Assembly (NCBI GenBank): GCA_964364175.1
Contig: CAYILR010000024.1
Coordinates: 1 to 59,753 of the forward strand
Source: CAYILR01 sp964364175
GTDB lineage: Bacteria; Bdellovibrionota; UBA1018
Reading direction: 5' to 3'
Length of the DNA stretch: 59,753 nucleotides
Part shown: positions 25,684 through 34,114 of the stretch, piece after piece
Position numbering within the stretch: position 1 is the first letter of the stretch
Layout: the number at the start of each line of letters is the position of its first letter
Program-made: the position numbers and the translations under genes
Notes under the pieces: generated by a model
What the model saw: only the letters and a program-made list of their open reading frames with translations
Databases searched by the model: none
Told to the model about the DNA's origin: nothing

Positions 25684-26244
25684 TTAAACTGCACACTCTT
25701 CTAAAACGTGATCCAATCGGTTGCACAATAGATGATAAGAAATCGTTTTTTTCCATACCCCCATAATCTTAAATTTGTTTAGCACAGAAACTCCATTCAA
25801 AGCATTTTCCTCATCTTTCAGAACGTTCGAGTAAATCACCACCGGCAACTTCTTCTCCATTTTCAGGATAGAGTCACCCAATGCCAAAACGTCCCTGCCA
25901 TCCAAAATAGGCATGCTCAGATCCAAGAAAAGCAGATCGAATTTCTTCTCCTTCAAGGCATCGAGCGCCATTTGCCCATTCTCGACAAATTTGATTTCGA
26001 CTCGCAACTTCTCACCCAAGGCCAGCAGCAATGGCGTGACCGAAATTTCGTCGTCATCCGCGACCAGTACTGACACCTGCTCTTTCTGTCTTGCAAAAGC
26101 CAGAGCATGCCCCTCCGCTCGCTTCGACATCAGAATCGCCAATGGCAGAAAAAGAATGAAAATACCCACCAATGCTGGAACGAAAATCATGAAAAACCAT
26201 GGAATTCCGATCAATAAAGTTGCTAAGTAAGCGATAGTCACCAT
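25684..26244 (-). CDS. Membrane-anchored receiver-domain protein
   Basis: A 186-aa protein with two N-terminal hydrophobic helices (about residues 5-40: IAYLATLLIGIPWFFMIFV and LVGIFILFLPLAIL) followed by a receiver domain with VADDDE and Asp108 in FLDLSMPILDG. The usual Thr/Ser and the KP motif are altered (VVIYSNVLKDE, no clear KP), so phosphorylation may be weak or signalling atypical. ATG 26244 is chosen because GGAGGGGG precedes it; the frame extends to 26256. Anchoring a lone receiver in the membrane is unusual. It may act as a phosphate sink or localise a partner kinase (inference). Confidence 0.8.
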   Translation of the reverse strand: MVTIAYLATLLIGIPWFFMIFVPALVGIFILFLPLAILMSKRAEGHALAFARQKEQVSVLVADDDEISVTPLLLALGEKLRVEIKFVENGQMALDALKEKKFDLLFLDLSMPILDGRDVLALGDSILKMEKKLPVVIYSNVLKDEENALNGVSVLNKFKIMGVWKKTISYHLLCNRLDHVLEECAV

Positions 26245-26459
26245 TTCCCCCTCCAATGAAATACATGCCGCACATTAAGCATGTATTAAAACTGCATTAA
26301 AAAAATTAAACATTGCACTGAATTGCTTTCAGCGCCCCCAAGCTTATCAAAGCAGGATCCGCGCCAACTCAAAACGATCGAGAACGGTATCAAAGCATGC
26401 TTACAATCATGTTGAGACATTTTAATCAAAAAGTAGGGCGGTTACGTACATACCGAAGA

Positions 26460-27872
26460 TCATGCAGAATCGGCTTGATCCAGGTCCAGATCCAGATCCC
26501 GATCGATTGAGAGGCCGTATTCATGCTCTTTCCGATAAAGGGTGCGGCGATTGATTCCTAGAATATGCGCGGAACGGTCCTTGCGGCGCCCCGTTTTTTC
26601 TAAAACCAATTGAATATATCGCTCCTCAAGCTGGCTGAGCGTGGGGAAATCCCGCGTGGAGTTCAGGAAAACACTCTCCGCATTGATATTCTCAAAGGCA
26701 GGGATGTCCTCCTCATCGATTAAGTTCCCCGAGCAGAGGACGACAGCTCGCTCCACGACGTTTTCCAGTTCGCGAACATTGCCTTCCCACCTCAATTCAG
26801 TCAGCTTTGCTATCGCACGCCGTGTAAAGCCCTTCACCTTCGGGTTGCTTTCTGCGGCGTATTTTTTCAAAAAAAAGTCTGCCAGCATCGGAATGTCTTC
26901 TTTACGATCCCTGAGCGGTGGAATAGCGATTGGAATTACACTGAGTCGATAAAAAAGATCTTCGCGGAACCGCCCCTCTTTAATGGCAGTCCTGAGATCC
27001 TTGTGAGTCGCGGAAATAATCCTGACATTGACATCTTTTGTGATGTTGTCGCCCACAGCGCGAACTTTGCGCTCTTGAATCACCCTGAGCAGCTTGGATT
27101 GCAGCGAGATGTCCATATCTCCGATCTCATCCAAAAACAAAGTCCCCTCATCCGCCTCCTCAAAGAGGCCCCGCTTCCTTTGAATCGCGCCAGTAAAGGA
27201 GCCTTTCGCATGCCCAAAGAGTTCAGACTCCAAAAGCGTCTCGGGAATCGCGGTGCAGTTGATAGCCACAAAGGGTTTCTGCGCGCGAGGGCCGCTGCGG
27301 TGAATCGCACGAGCGATCATTTCTTTGCCCGTCCCGCTTTCCCCCGTGATGAAAATATTCGCTGTCGCATGCGAAACGCGATTGACCAGATCAAAAACAG
27401 TCCTCATTTCAGCGCTTTTTCCAATCACATTCCCCATGGATTGACTGGGTTCGATTTGTTCTTTGAGCGCAGCGTTCTCACGCCTGAGTTTGCTCGATTG
27501 GATGGCGCTGCCAACTGTCACCACTAATTCAGGAAGATTGATCGGCTTGACCACGAAATGATAGGCGCCATGACGTATGGCTTGGATCGCCACTTCAATC
27601 GACCCGAACGCAGTCATCAAGATAGTTGGTATTTCCGGCCTGATTTTCTGAAGCCGGGAAACCAGTTCAAGCCCATCGATCCCGGGCATCTTGATATCAG
27701 AAATAACAATATCGACAGCATTTCCAAGCTCGCCTTCGAGCGCCTCAAGCGCCTCTTCAGCGACAGCATAGCTCAGAACCTCGTACCCGCCCTGAAGAAA
27801 GGTCTCCTCAAGAAAAGCTCGTGTCCCCTCATCATCGTCAACAACGACAATCCTACTTTTATTTTCTTTCAT
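26460..27872 (-). CDS. NtrC-type sigma54-dependent response regulator
   Basis: A 470-aa activator: receiver (Asp59 in ISDIKMPGIDG, Lys in VVKPINL), AAA+ domain with Walker A GESGTGKE (177-184), the sigma54-contacting GSFTGA loop (224-229) and Walker B LFLDEIG, and a Fis-type HTH near the C-terminus (RSAHILGINRRTLYRKEHEYG). It should activate RpoN-dependent promoters on phosphorylation. The loop reads GSFTGA instead of GAFTGA, a known variant. The chain ends in an acidic Asp-Leu repeat tail. No cognate kinase is adjacent, so its partner may be one of the hybrid kinases in this island. Confidence 0.94.
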   Translation of the reverse strand: MKENKSRIVVVDDDEGTRAFLEETFLQGGYEVLSYAVAEEALEALEGELGNAVDIVISDIKMPGIDGLELVSRLQKIRPEIPTILMTAFGSIEVAIQAIRHGAYHFVVKPINLPELVVTVGSAIQSSKLRRENAALKEQIEPSQSMGNVIGKSAEMRTVFDLVNRVSHATANIFITGESGTGKEMIARAIHRSGPRAQKPFVAINCTAIPETLLESELFGHAKGSFTGAIQRKRGLFEEADEGTLFLDEIGDMDISLQSKLLRVIQERKVRAVGDNITKDVNVRIISATHKDLRTAIKEGRFREDLFYRLSVIPIAIPPLRDRKEDIPMLADFFLKKYAAESNPKVKGFTRRAIAKLTELRWEGNVRELENVVERAVVLCSGNLIDEEDIPAFENINAESVFLNSTRDFPTLSQLEERYIQLVLEKTGRRKDRSAHILGINRRTLYRKEHEYGLSIDRDLDLDLDQADSA

Positions 27873-27952
27873 TCTCTCAGTTTCCCCCAGAGCGAAAATC
27901 TACCATCGCATCTTGAGGCTGAGTGTTGAATTTTTTATATATTGGTTCTTGA

Positions 27953-28714
27953 TTAGAGATCGACGACTTTGTTGATGGCCTTGCCGTTCAACGAACGTAC
28001 ATGAATTAATGTCCGGCCTTGTGGCGCATCTTTGAGAGAAACTCTTTTCTCAAATGGGATCATTTTTTGGATGCAAAACCCGTCGCCTTTTATCTGCGCG
28101 ATCGGACGGACTTCGACTACATTGCCTTCTGTATATCGAAGCAAGACTTCCTTGACCTCCATGCAACTGCTCGTCATCACGCCTCGCAATACCAAGACCG
28201 GATCCGCGCCTTCTTTGCGGCTGAGTTGGATGAAAACATCCTGCACCGGCGCGTAAAGAACTTCGTCGGATAGCGATTTTCCTTGCGCAGCAAGCCGCTG
28301 TCTTGAGGCAATACGTAAAGTTCCCATCGGAGCGAATTTTCCGTTTTGCTTTTCACCCACCATCACGCGGTACTGACCGGCACGCATCAGTCCGAGATCA
28401 ATCACATCCGTAAAACGCACCATCATTGCCACGCACATCGCAGCGTCATTGAAGTAGGCTTTGTTTTTTATCGAGATGACCTTTTGAGCTTCATCGACGG
28501 TCACTTCAGTTGGAGCTGATTTGTAGCAAGTGTTGGAATACCAACCGTCCAAAACAATTTGGGCATTATCGTTGTCATCAAAGCCAGATGGAATAAAAGC
28601 TTGTTCGGGCTTCACCCAAACTGGATTGATATCCATGATAGTCGGATTAGCGTGAACTACTCCCGATAAAGCCATTGCACTGATCGACAAAACTAAAATC
28701 ATTTTTGAATGCAT
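27953..28714 (-). CDS. Secreted hypothetical protein
   Basis: Not recognised. A 253-aa protein with a clear signal peptide (cleavage near VVHA-NP), then a soluble chain with five Cys (SNTCYK, AAMCVAMM, SSCMEV, GFCIQK region) that could form disulfides. The strand-rich pattern suggests beta-sandwich repeats: two halves each contain a VLDGWYSNTC-like or VLRGVMTSSC-like segment, hinting at an internal duplication. It lies downstream of the NtrC-type regulator gene on the same strand, separated by 80 bases. Probably periplasmic. Confidence 0.65.
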   Translation of the reverse strand: MHSKMILVLSISAMALSGVVHANPTIMDINPVWVKPEQAFIPSGFDDNDNAQIVLDGWYSNTCYKSAPTEVTVDEAQKVISIKNKAYFNDAAMCVAMMVRFTDVIDLGLMRAGQYRVMVGEKQNGKFAPMGTLRIASRQRLAAQGKSLSDEVLYAPVQDVFIQLSRKEGADPVLVLRGVMTSSCMEVKEVLLRYTEGNVVEVRPIAQIKGDGFCIQKMIPFEKRVSLKDAPQGRTLIHVRSLNGKAINKVVDL

Positions 28715-28791
28715 AGGCGGCTTTTAGTCGCATCTCGGCCAACAGGCAAGAGCGAAGTCGGCTTTCCAACGTTTAGAGCAGATGGTCTGTC

Positions 28792-30201
28792 TTACAACAG
28801 CCTTTTGACCCAGCTGATGGGGATTCGGTAGGGAGGAAACTTCAGAAAAAGATCCAACCCAAACCATCGCCGCACAACACTCTTCTTGTGGCTGAACGCC
28901 TCGTAGCTCATTTCACCGTGATAACTTCCAAGCCCACTCTCACCCACTCCACCGAATGGCAGCCAGTGGCTGTCGATGTGAATCAGAGTGTCGTTGATGA
29001 TTGCGCCCCCTGATGAGACCTCTTTGAGAACTCGCTGCTGCTTGCTTTTATTATTACTGAAAAAATAGAGAGCAAGAGGTTTCGGTCCTGAGTTCACCCA
29101 TTGGATTGCCTCGTCGAGCTGGTCGTATTCGAACACGGGCAGAAGCGGACCAAAAATTTCTTCCTGCATCACAGGATCTTGGCGCGTGACTCCTCCGAGA
29201 AGCGTGGGCGCGATAAATTTTTGCTGAGGGTCGGTCTGCCCTCCTTCGAGAATCTGGTGACTGCTACCCATTAGTTTGACCAGACGATCGAAATGCCGAG
29301 AGCTGACGATGCGGCCGTAATCCGGGCTCTTGCTGACATCGGCTCCGTAGAATTGGTGAATGCGAGTTTTGATTTTTTCAACAAGGGCTGTTTTGATGGC
29401 ACGATTCACCAGGAGATAATCTGGAGCGGTGCAAGTCTGACCCACGTTGAAGCACTTGCCCCAGACAATGCGGGTTGCTGCGGATTCCAGATCGACTTCG
29501 GAATCAATGATGGCTGGGCTTTTTCCCCCCAGTTCGAGAATCATCGGGGTGAGGTGCTTCGCCGCAGCCTGAGCCACAATCCGCCCCACGGCAGTGCTGC
29601 CTGTGAAAAAGATGAAATCCCAACGTTGCTCGAGGAGTTTTTGTGCCGTTTGCGCGTCGCCTTGAATGTAGGCGATGTATTCCGGCGAGAAAGACTCACG
29701 GATGATCGATTCCATCACCTTCGCCGTGGCCGGAGTCAGTTCGGACGGCTTGAGCACCACACAGTTTCCCGCGGCAATGGCCCCCACGAGCGGGGTAAAA
29801 AGCAGCATCAGTGGATAATTCCAGGGACTGATGATCAGCGAAACCCCATAGGGCTCGGTGTAGATGTAACTTTTGATGGGAAAATGAAGCAAATTGCTGG
29901 GAACCCGCTTGGGTTTGATCCACTGAGGCAGACGCTTGAGCGCAAAATCGATCTCACGATAGACGAACCGAATTTCGCTGACATAGGCCTCAAACGAGCC
30001 CTTTCCCAGATCTTGTTTAAGAGCATCAAAGACCTGTTTTTCGTATTTTTGAAGAACCAGGCGAAATTTTTTCAGCTGAGTTCGTCGAAATTCGAAACTC
30101 CGGGTAGCACCCGAAGCAAAATACCGACGTTGATCCATGATAATTTGGGGGATATTCTCGGGAATCCAGTTGCTATCCATGGGGACAGAGCCTACCGGCA
30201 T
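28792..30201 (-). CDS. Class 3 (ALDH3-like) aldehyde dehydrogenase
   Basis: A 469-aa NAD(P)-dependent enzyme oxidising aldehydes to acids. Visible are the cofactor segment SPWNYPLML, FFTGSTAVGR, the general base in LELGGKSPAI and the catalytic Cys in NVGQTCTAPDY. FGGVGESGLGSYHGEMSYEAFSHKKS is typical of the class 3 branch including fatty-aldehyde enzymes. The C-terminus continues with a hydrophobic, proline-containing stretch (LDLFLKFPPYRIPISWVK) that may associate with membrane, as in fatty aldehyde dehydrogenases. ATG 30180 is an alternative start. It is convergent with no neighbour and probably monocistronic. Confidence 0.92.
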   Translation of the reverse strand: MPVGSVPMDSNWIPENIPQIIMDQRRYFASGATRSFEFRRTQLKKFRLVLQKYEKQVFDALKQDLGKGSFEAYVSEIRFVYREIDFALKRLPQWIKPKRVPSNLLHFPIKSYIYTEPYGVSLIISPWNYPLMLLFTPLVGAIAAGNCVVLKPSELTPATAKVMESIIRESFSPEYIAYIQGDAQTAQKLLEQRWDFIFFTGSTAVGRIVAQAAAKHLTPMILELGGKSPAIIDSEVDLESAATRIVWGKCFNVGQTCTAPDYLLVNRAIKTALVEKIKTRIHQFYGADVSKSPDYGRIVSSRHFDRLVKLMGSSHQILEGGQTDPQQKFIAPTLLGGVTRQDPVMQEEIFGPLLPVFEYDQLDEAIQWVNSGPKPLALYFFSNNKSKQQRVLKEVSSGGAIINDTLIHIDSHWLPFGGVGESGLGSYHGEMSYEAFSHKKSVVRRWFGLDLFLKFPPYRIPISWVKRLL

Positions 30202-30269
30202 CTGTTTCAGTTGACAAAGGGTTTTACTCCGGTGTTTATGAGGGCTGACAATCTAGTGGATTTTGGTAC

Positions 30270-30360
30270 GGAGAGATGGCCGAGTGGCCGAAGGCACTCC
30301 CTTGCTAAGGGAGCATACGCCAAAAGCGTATCGAGAGTTCGAATCTCTCTCTCTCCGCCA
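30270..30360 (+). tRNA. tRNA-Ser (anticodon GCT)
   Basis: A 91-nt class II tRNA. The acceptor stem pairs GGAGAGA with TCTCTCC, followed by discriminator G and encoded CCA. The anticodon arm CTCCC-TTGCTAA-GGGAG reads GCT, decoding AGC/AGT. A long variable arm (ATACGC-caaaa-GCGTAT) and the T arm with GTTCGAATC complete the fold. A terminator follows at once, and the 3' end is duplicated in inverted orientation just downstream. Confidence 0.96.
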
Positions 30361-30422
30361 TAAATAAAAGGACCCGCGAAAGCGGGTTTTTTTATTTATG
30401 GCGGAGAGAGAGAGATTCGAAC
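30337..30422. repeat. 41-nt-arm palindrome joining the tRNA-Ser 3' end to its inverted copy
   Basis: Bases 30337-30377 (T arm, acceptor strand, CCA and the ascending half of the terminator) are repeated in reverse complement at 30382-30422 around a GAAA centre, with only a two-base mismatch. The centre doubles as the tRNA terminator hairpin ACCCGC-GAAA-GCGGGT followed by a T-run (30372-30393). The arrangement suggests an inverted duplication by template switching. Confidence 0.9.
30372..30393 (+). terminator. Terminator of tRNA-Ser
   Basis: ACCCGC-GAAA-GCGGGT followed by TTTTTT, twelve bases behind the tRNA CCA end. Confidence 0.88.
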
Positions 30423-30560
30423 GATATTTTCCGACCGTGCTGAACTCCAAAGGAGTTCGGTACGGTACGGCGTGCAGGATGCACGACGTAGGAAAATGTC
30501 CATGCCAAGTCCTTTTCGCAGGAGCGAAAAGGCGAAGGCCGAATCTCTCTCTCCGCCATA
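30391..30560. repeat. Mini-element with tRNA-derived terminal inverted repeats and internal hairpins
   Basis: The left end is the inverted tRNA 3' sequence (GGCGGAGAGAGAGAG...), and the right end is a direct copy (CGAATCTCTCTCTCCGCC, 30540-30557). Inside are three perfect tiny-loop hairpins: AACTCC-aaa-GGAGTT, GTGCA-gga-TGCAC and CCTTTTCGC-agga-GCGAAAAGG. An outer ATTTTCC...GGAAAAT pairing encloses the first two. Spurious short frames in it (such as one beginning MAERERFER) are artefacts of tRNA sequence. It may be a small non-autonomous element or a structured RNA. Confidence 0.65.
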
Positions 30561-30657
30561 ACCCTGACACCCCATCAACCCATCCTACAGTTTAACAAAA
30601 TCTTTACCGATGGTTAAATATACCTAATTTTTACACAGGTCGAGATGGAGAAAACAA

Positions 30658-31818
30658 ATGAGCAACCTAAGAAGTCTGTCGCTGTGGGTCGGATTGAGCC
30701 TCGCCATTTTTTCGGGATGTAACAAGGCAGAAAACGCAGCGAAACAAAAAATATCAGACTCAGGCATTTTAAATTCAGCAGGTGGTGGTGGGTCGAGCTC
30801 GGGAGGAGGCGGTTCAGGCTCGGGGGGATCAAGCGGCTCAGGAAGTAGTCCGGTCGCGAGTGGTAGCCCCACAGCTGTAGACACTTCACCTTCTCATTCA
30901 AAGCGTGCGAAATTTAGACATCAATTTAATTCCCGAGTTAGATCGGTTGTCATTCATAAGAACGGAAAAATAGTCGTAGGAGGTGATTTTACCGAACTCA
31001 ACGGAACTCGAAAAGTGAATTACATTGTACGCTTTAATCCCGACGGCAGCGTTGATGAAGAGTTTATGAAAACCATTGGATTAGGCTTTGATGGACCCAT
31101 CAAAGTACTTGTGCTTCGTCCTGAAGATGATGCCCTCCTAGTCGGCGGAGAATTTAGGACCTTTGGCACTCAGGAAGCCCCAAAACTCGCACTCATTAAA
31201 CCCGACTTAACTTTAGACACGGAGTTTATGGAAGAAATCCCCAGCGGATTTGACGAAGCCGTGCTGTCCCTCCGCTTTCAACCGGATGGCACTCTATTAG
31301 TTGCCGGGAGTTTTAATACTGTTGATGGTGAAAAAATGACAGATTTAGCTTCAGAACTCATCTCAGCCTCAGACACTTCTGAGGGTTCTACTGGCACTGG
31401 TTCTGGATCTGCCGGCTCTGGTTCTACTTCTACTACTGGCTCAACTTCTGGCTCTGGTGCTGGTACTACTGAATCTGGTTCTAGCAACACTGATTCAGCC
31501 CCCCTTTCAAGCGCCTTAGCTAAAATGGTACGCATCGCCCCAGAGGGTATTCTTGTTGATTTTATAGACTCTGATGATGACGAAGAGAGCTCTGACGAAA
31601 GCCTCACATCAAACCCAGACCCCAAAAGTCATTCAGAAGCAGAGCTGGCAAACAATACTCACAAAGACAAAAAAGCTAAAAAAATTAAAAAAGATAAACA
31701 GAAACGTAAAAAGCGCAAACTCAAGGATCGCTCTCAGCGTAAAAAACGTAAGAATCATAAACAACGAGAGAATCACGGCAAAAATGATTCCAAACCCAAC
31801 GACAAAAAAGGAAAGTGA
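30658..31818 (+). CDS. Lipoprotein with delta-60 repeats, Ser/Gly linkers and a basic tail
   Basis: A 386-aa lipoprotein (lipobox IFSGC, Cys21). A Gly/Ser-rich linker (residues 41-70) leads to delta-60 repeats of the pattern VVGGDFTELNG...IVRFNPDGSVDEEF. Two repeats are intact and the third is interrupted by a ~50-residue Ser/Gly/Thr insertion (about 240-285) before its ALAKMVRIAPEG half. The C-terminal 100 residues switch from an acidic patch (DSDDDEESSDES) to an extremely Lys/Arg-rich tail. Delta-60 repeats form propeller-like surfaces in secreted adhesins. The basic tail could bind nucleic acid or LPS (inference). Six bases separate it from the next delta-60 gene. Confidence 0.75.
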   Translation: MSNLRSLSLWVGLSLAIFSGCNKAENAAKQKISDSGILNSAGGGGSSSGGGGSGSGGSSGSGSSPVASGSPTAVDTSPSHSKRAKFRHQFNSRVRSVVIHKNGKIVVGGDFTELNGTRKVNYIVRFNPDGSVDEEFMKTIGLGFDGPIKVLVLRPEDDALLVGGEFRTFGTQEAPKLALIKPDLTLDTEFMEEIPSGFDEAVLSLRFQPDGTLLVAGSFNTVDGEKMTDLASELISASDTSEGSTGTGSGSAGSGSTSTTGSTSGSGAGTTESGSSNTDSAPLSSALAKMVRIAPEGILVDFIDSDDDEESSDESLTSNPDPKSHSEAELANNTHKDKKAKKIKKDKQKRKKRKLKDRSQRKKRKNHKQRENHGKNDSKPNDKKGK

Positions 31819-31824
31819 TCCATC

Positions 31825-32487
31825 ATGAAAGTAAAACTACCTTTCAATCAATCTCATGACTTGTGGCTGCTCATCACGATCGCCGTAATGATAGGAGGCG
31901 CGGGTTCAGGCATTTTGTATGCAGTCATGGCGGGCCACGATGATGCGGTTTTGGCAGTGGGATCTCAAAGTGATGGACGGGCCATTCTTGCTGGAAAATT
32001 TGAGCCCAATCGAATTGTCAGACGCAATTTAGATGGAACCTTAGATAGTTCATTTTGCAAAAATGTGACTGTAGGCGGATTTAATGCCACGATCAAATCT
32101 TTGGTGATTCAAAAAGACGATCATATTGTAGTGGGAGGAGAATTTTCGACCTTTGATGAATCTCTCGCAGGTTACATCGCTAGACTCGATGCCAATGGAA
32201 ATCTAGATACTTCCTTTGCATCCAAGGCAGGCACTGGTTTCGATGATGTTGTAAATCACATCGAGCTTCAAGAAGATGGAAAAATTTTAGTGGGTGGTCA
32301 GTTTAAATCCTATAATGGGGTTTCTCTCAACCATTTAGCGCGCCTCAATTCGGATGGCAACCTGGATAAAACTTTTTTCAATCCCAGTCCTGAGGATGTC
32401 ACAAGCCCTGTACTCGCAGTCAATCAAGCACCCAATGGCGACATACTTGTGGGCACTGAGACTGAGTTAGTTGGCTTTGGACCTTAA
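31825..32487 (+). CDS. Membrane-anchored delta-60 repeat protein
   Basis: A 220-aa protein with an N-terminal membrane anchor (LWLLITIAVMIGGAGSGILYAVMA, about residues 13-36) followed by three to four delta-60 repeats (HIVVGGEFSTF...YIARLDANGNLDTSF, KILVGGQFKSYNG...LARLNSDGNLDKTF). It has the same repeat family as the gene before it, and the pair may have arisen by splitting or duplicating one longer surface protein. The stop is directly followed by the ATG of the next gene, so the three are cotranscribed. Confidence 0.72.
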   Translation: MKVKLPFNQSHDLWLLITIAVMIGGAGSGILYAVMAGHDDAVLAVGSQSDGRAILAGKFEPNRIVRRNLDGTLDSSFCKNVTVGGFNATIKSLVIQKDDHIVVGGEFSTFDESLAGYIARLDANGNLDTSFASKAGTGFDDVVNHIELQEDGKILVGGQFKSYNGVSLNHLARLNSDGNLDKTFFNPSPEDVTSPVLAVNQAPNGDILVGTETELVGFGP

Positions 32488-33519
32488 ATGGAATCTGCAA
32501 CAGAGCGGTTAGGTGAATTGGCTGATCTCGAAGTACGCTCAAGGTCGATCCCTAGCTACTTCATGTATGTGGTTCTTTTTATCACGATCGTGTGGGCCAC
32601 GCCGATCTATCGAAGATTTCCGCTGCAAGTCTCTGTTTTTGGCGCGTTGTTGATTCTGACCAGTGCCAGCGGCCTTTGGCTCTCTCTCAAATGGAAATCT
32701 TTTTTCCCCGATCAAAAGAAGAAATGGCGCTTTCTATTTAAGCTGTTGATTTGTGCCCTCGCTGCAATTGTCGGTGTGTTTTGCGCATTTACAGCAAGTT
32801 TTATTGAGCTCGGCTGGACTTCGTTTTTTGTGGTTCTCATGACCTGTGGAATCTGCGCTGGGATGGTATCGACCCTGGCCCCTAACATGAGCCTTTTGCG
32901 ATACTATCTCGCACTCATCTTGATTCCCCCTTTATTTGTGAATTTGTATTGGGTAGGCGGTCTCAGTGGTTACGCATTGGGGATTTTTTTTGGCGGATTT
33001 CTCGTTTTGCTCCTCTTCGAAGGGCGTCTTCAAAACGAACTCTATTGGACTGCAAACCACAATTTTGCACAACTCCAAGCCATGGTGGAAGCTACCCCGG
33101 GAACGCTCACCTGGGTATCGTCGGACCTAAAGTACCTGGGACTCAACAAACGACTGGCCCGCCTCCTGGGCATGGATCCAGCCAAATTCATCGGTCTGGA
33201 CGTGGGATTTGGTGGCCACGGTGAACACCTCAAGACTTTTACGAAGGGGCTTTTCAAGTCAGATTTGGATCAAAACACCACAGAGATTCATGTCACGATG
33301 GATGGCGAACCCAAGGATTTCTACTTGGTGGCTCAGAAATACAATCTGGACACCGAGGCCGTGATTGTCGGCCTGGACGTGACCCACTACAAGAAGGCTC
33401 AGCAGGAGCTCGCTGGCTTTAAAAAGGCCATTGAGGCTTTAAAAGCTGGGCAAGCGGCCGATTCGATACTTCGGGACCTCAGTACATATCTAGAAAATCT
33501 CAAAAACACCGAGATTTGA
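32488..33519 (+). CDS. Polytopic membrane protein with C-terminal PAS domain, no kinase
   Basis: A 343-aa protein with about six transmembrane helices (residues 25-180) followed by a PAS-like domain (LQAMVEATPGTLTWVSSDLKYLGLNKRLARLLG ending in VIVGLDVTHYKKAQQEL) and a short coiled coil. The layout is that of a sensor kinase cut after PAS: no HisKA, HATPase, GGDEF or cyclase domain remains before the stop. It could sense a signal and act by protein contact, or be a truncated sensor. It begins at the base after the previous stop, in an operon with two delta-60 repeat genes. Confidence 0.75.
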   Translation: MESATERLGELADLEVRSRSIPSYFMYVVLFITIVWATPIYRRFPLQVSVFGALLILTSASGLWLSLKWKSFFPDQKKKWRFLFKLLICALAAIVGVFCAFTASFIELGWTSFFVVLMTCGICAGMVSTLAPNMSLLRYYLALILIPPLFVNLYWVGGLSGYALGIFFGGFLVLLLFEGRLQNELYWTANHNFAQLQAMVEATPGTLTWVSSDLKYLGLNKRLARLLGMDPAKFIGLDVGFGGHGEHLKTFTKGLFKSDLDQNTTEIHVTMDGEPKDFYLVAQKYNLDTEAVIVGLDVTHYKKAQQELAGFKKAIEALKAGQAADSILRDLSTYLENLKNTEI

Positions 33520-33655
33520 GCCCATTCGTAGAATAATCCCCAAATCCCTGTCATTTGTGCTACATTGGCCGAGTTAGTAACTGTCTGCTTCTTCAGAGTC
33601 TGCGAGCATAGTGCTCATATCCTCTTGAGTGGCTCCCTAGCCTTAAGGAGGTATT

Positions 33656-33994
33656 ATGGGTAAGAAACTATACGTTGGCAATTTGCCATTTTCCGCAACC
33701 GATCAAGTATTGAGCAGCACTTTTGCTCAGTGTGGAACGGTTGAATCCGCTAAAATCATCACCGATCGTGATACTGGCCGTAGCAAAGGTTTCGGTTTCG
33801 TGGAAATGTCCACTGAAGCTGAAGCTGCTGATGCGATCAGCAAATTCAACGGTGCTGATTACGAAGGTCGTGCAATGACCGTGAACGAAGCGAAGCCTAT
33901 GGCTCCTCGTGAAAATCGCGGCGGTGGCGGCGGCTTCGGCGGCGGCAATCGTGATCGCGGTGGTTATTCCAATAACCGCGGTGGCCGATACTAA
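33656..33994 (+). CDS. RRM-type RNA-binding protein with glycine-rich tail
   Basis: A 112-aa single-RRM protein: RNP2 LYVGNL (residues 5-10) and RNP1 KGFGFVEM (44-51), then a tail of Gly, Arg and Asn (GGGGGFGGG, GGYSNNRGGRY). Bacterial RRM proteins of this type, best known in cyanobacteria, bind single-stranded RNA and are often cold-induced. AAGGAGG lies eight bases before the ATG, predicting strong translation. The ~130-base leader contains GAGCA-tag-TGCTC. A strong terminator follows the gene. Confidence 0.95.
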   Translation: MGKKLYVGNLPFSATDQVLSSTFAQCGTVESAKIITDRDTGRSKGFGFVEMSTEAEAADAISKFNGADYEGRAMTVNEAKPMAPRENRGGGGGFGGGNRDRGGYSNNRGGRY

Positions 33995-34022
33995 TCTCTG
34001 AATTTCAAAGATTTTAGTTAGA

Positions 34023-34062
34023 TTAAGGGGAAGAGGTTGCGTTAAGCGGCTCTTCCCCTTAA
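34023..34062 (+). terminator. Hairpin terminator after the RRM gene
   Basis: TTAAGGGGAAGAG and CTCTTCCCCTTAA form a 13-bp stem with a 14-base loop, 29 bases after the RRM gene stop. The flanking T-tract is weak, but the stem is strong. Confidence 0.7.
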
Positions 34063-34114
34063 AGTTTGAGCAGGAAAATTTAACTGAGTTATTTAAAACA
34101 CTGAGGGTTTGATC

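Noticed and set aside
30270..30560. Phage or island integration site at tRNA-Ser
   Set aside because: A short direct copy of the tRNA end exists at 30540-30560, but no integrase or phage gene is near, and the main duplication is inverted.
30398..30595. Open frame beginning MAERERFER downstream of tRNA-Ser
   Set aside because: It is translated tRNA 3'-end sequence in the inverted duplication and hairpins; no gene features.
31574..31828. Alternative frame in the Lys-rich tail of the delta-60 lipoprotein
   Set aside because: It arises from A-rich codons shifted by one base; no start signal or independent function is visible.
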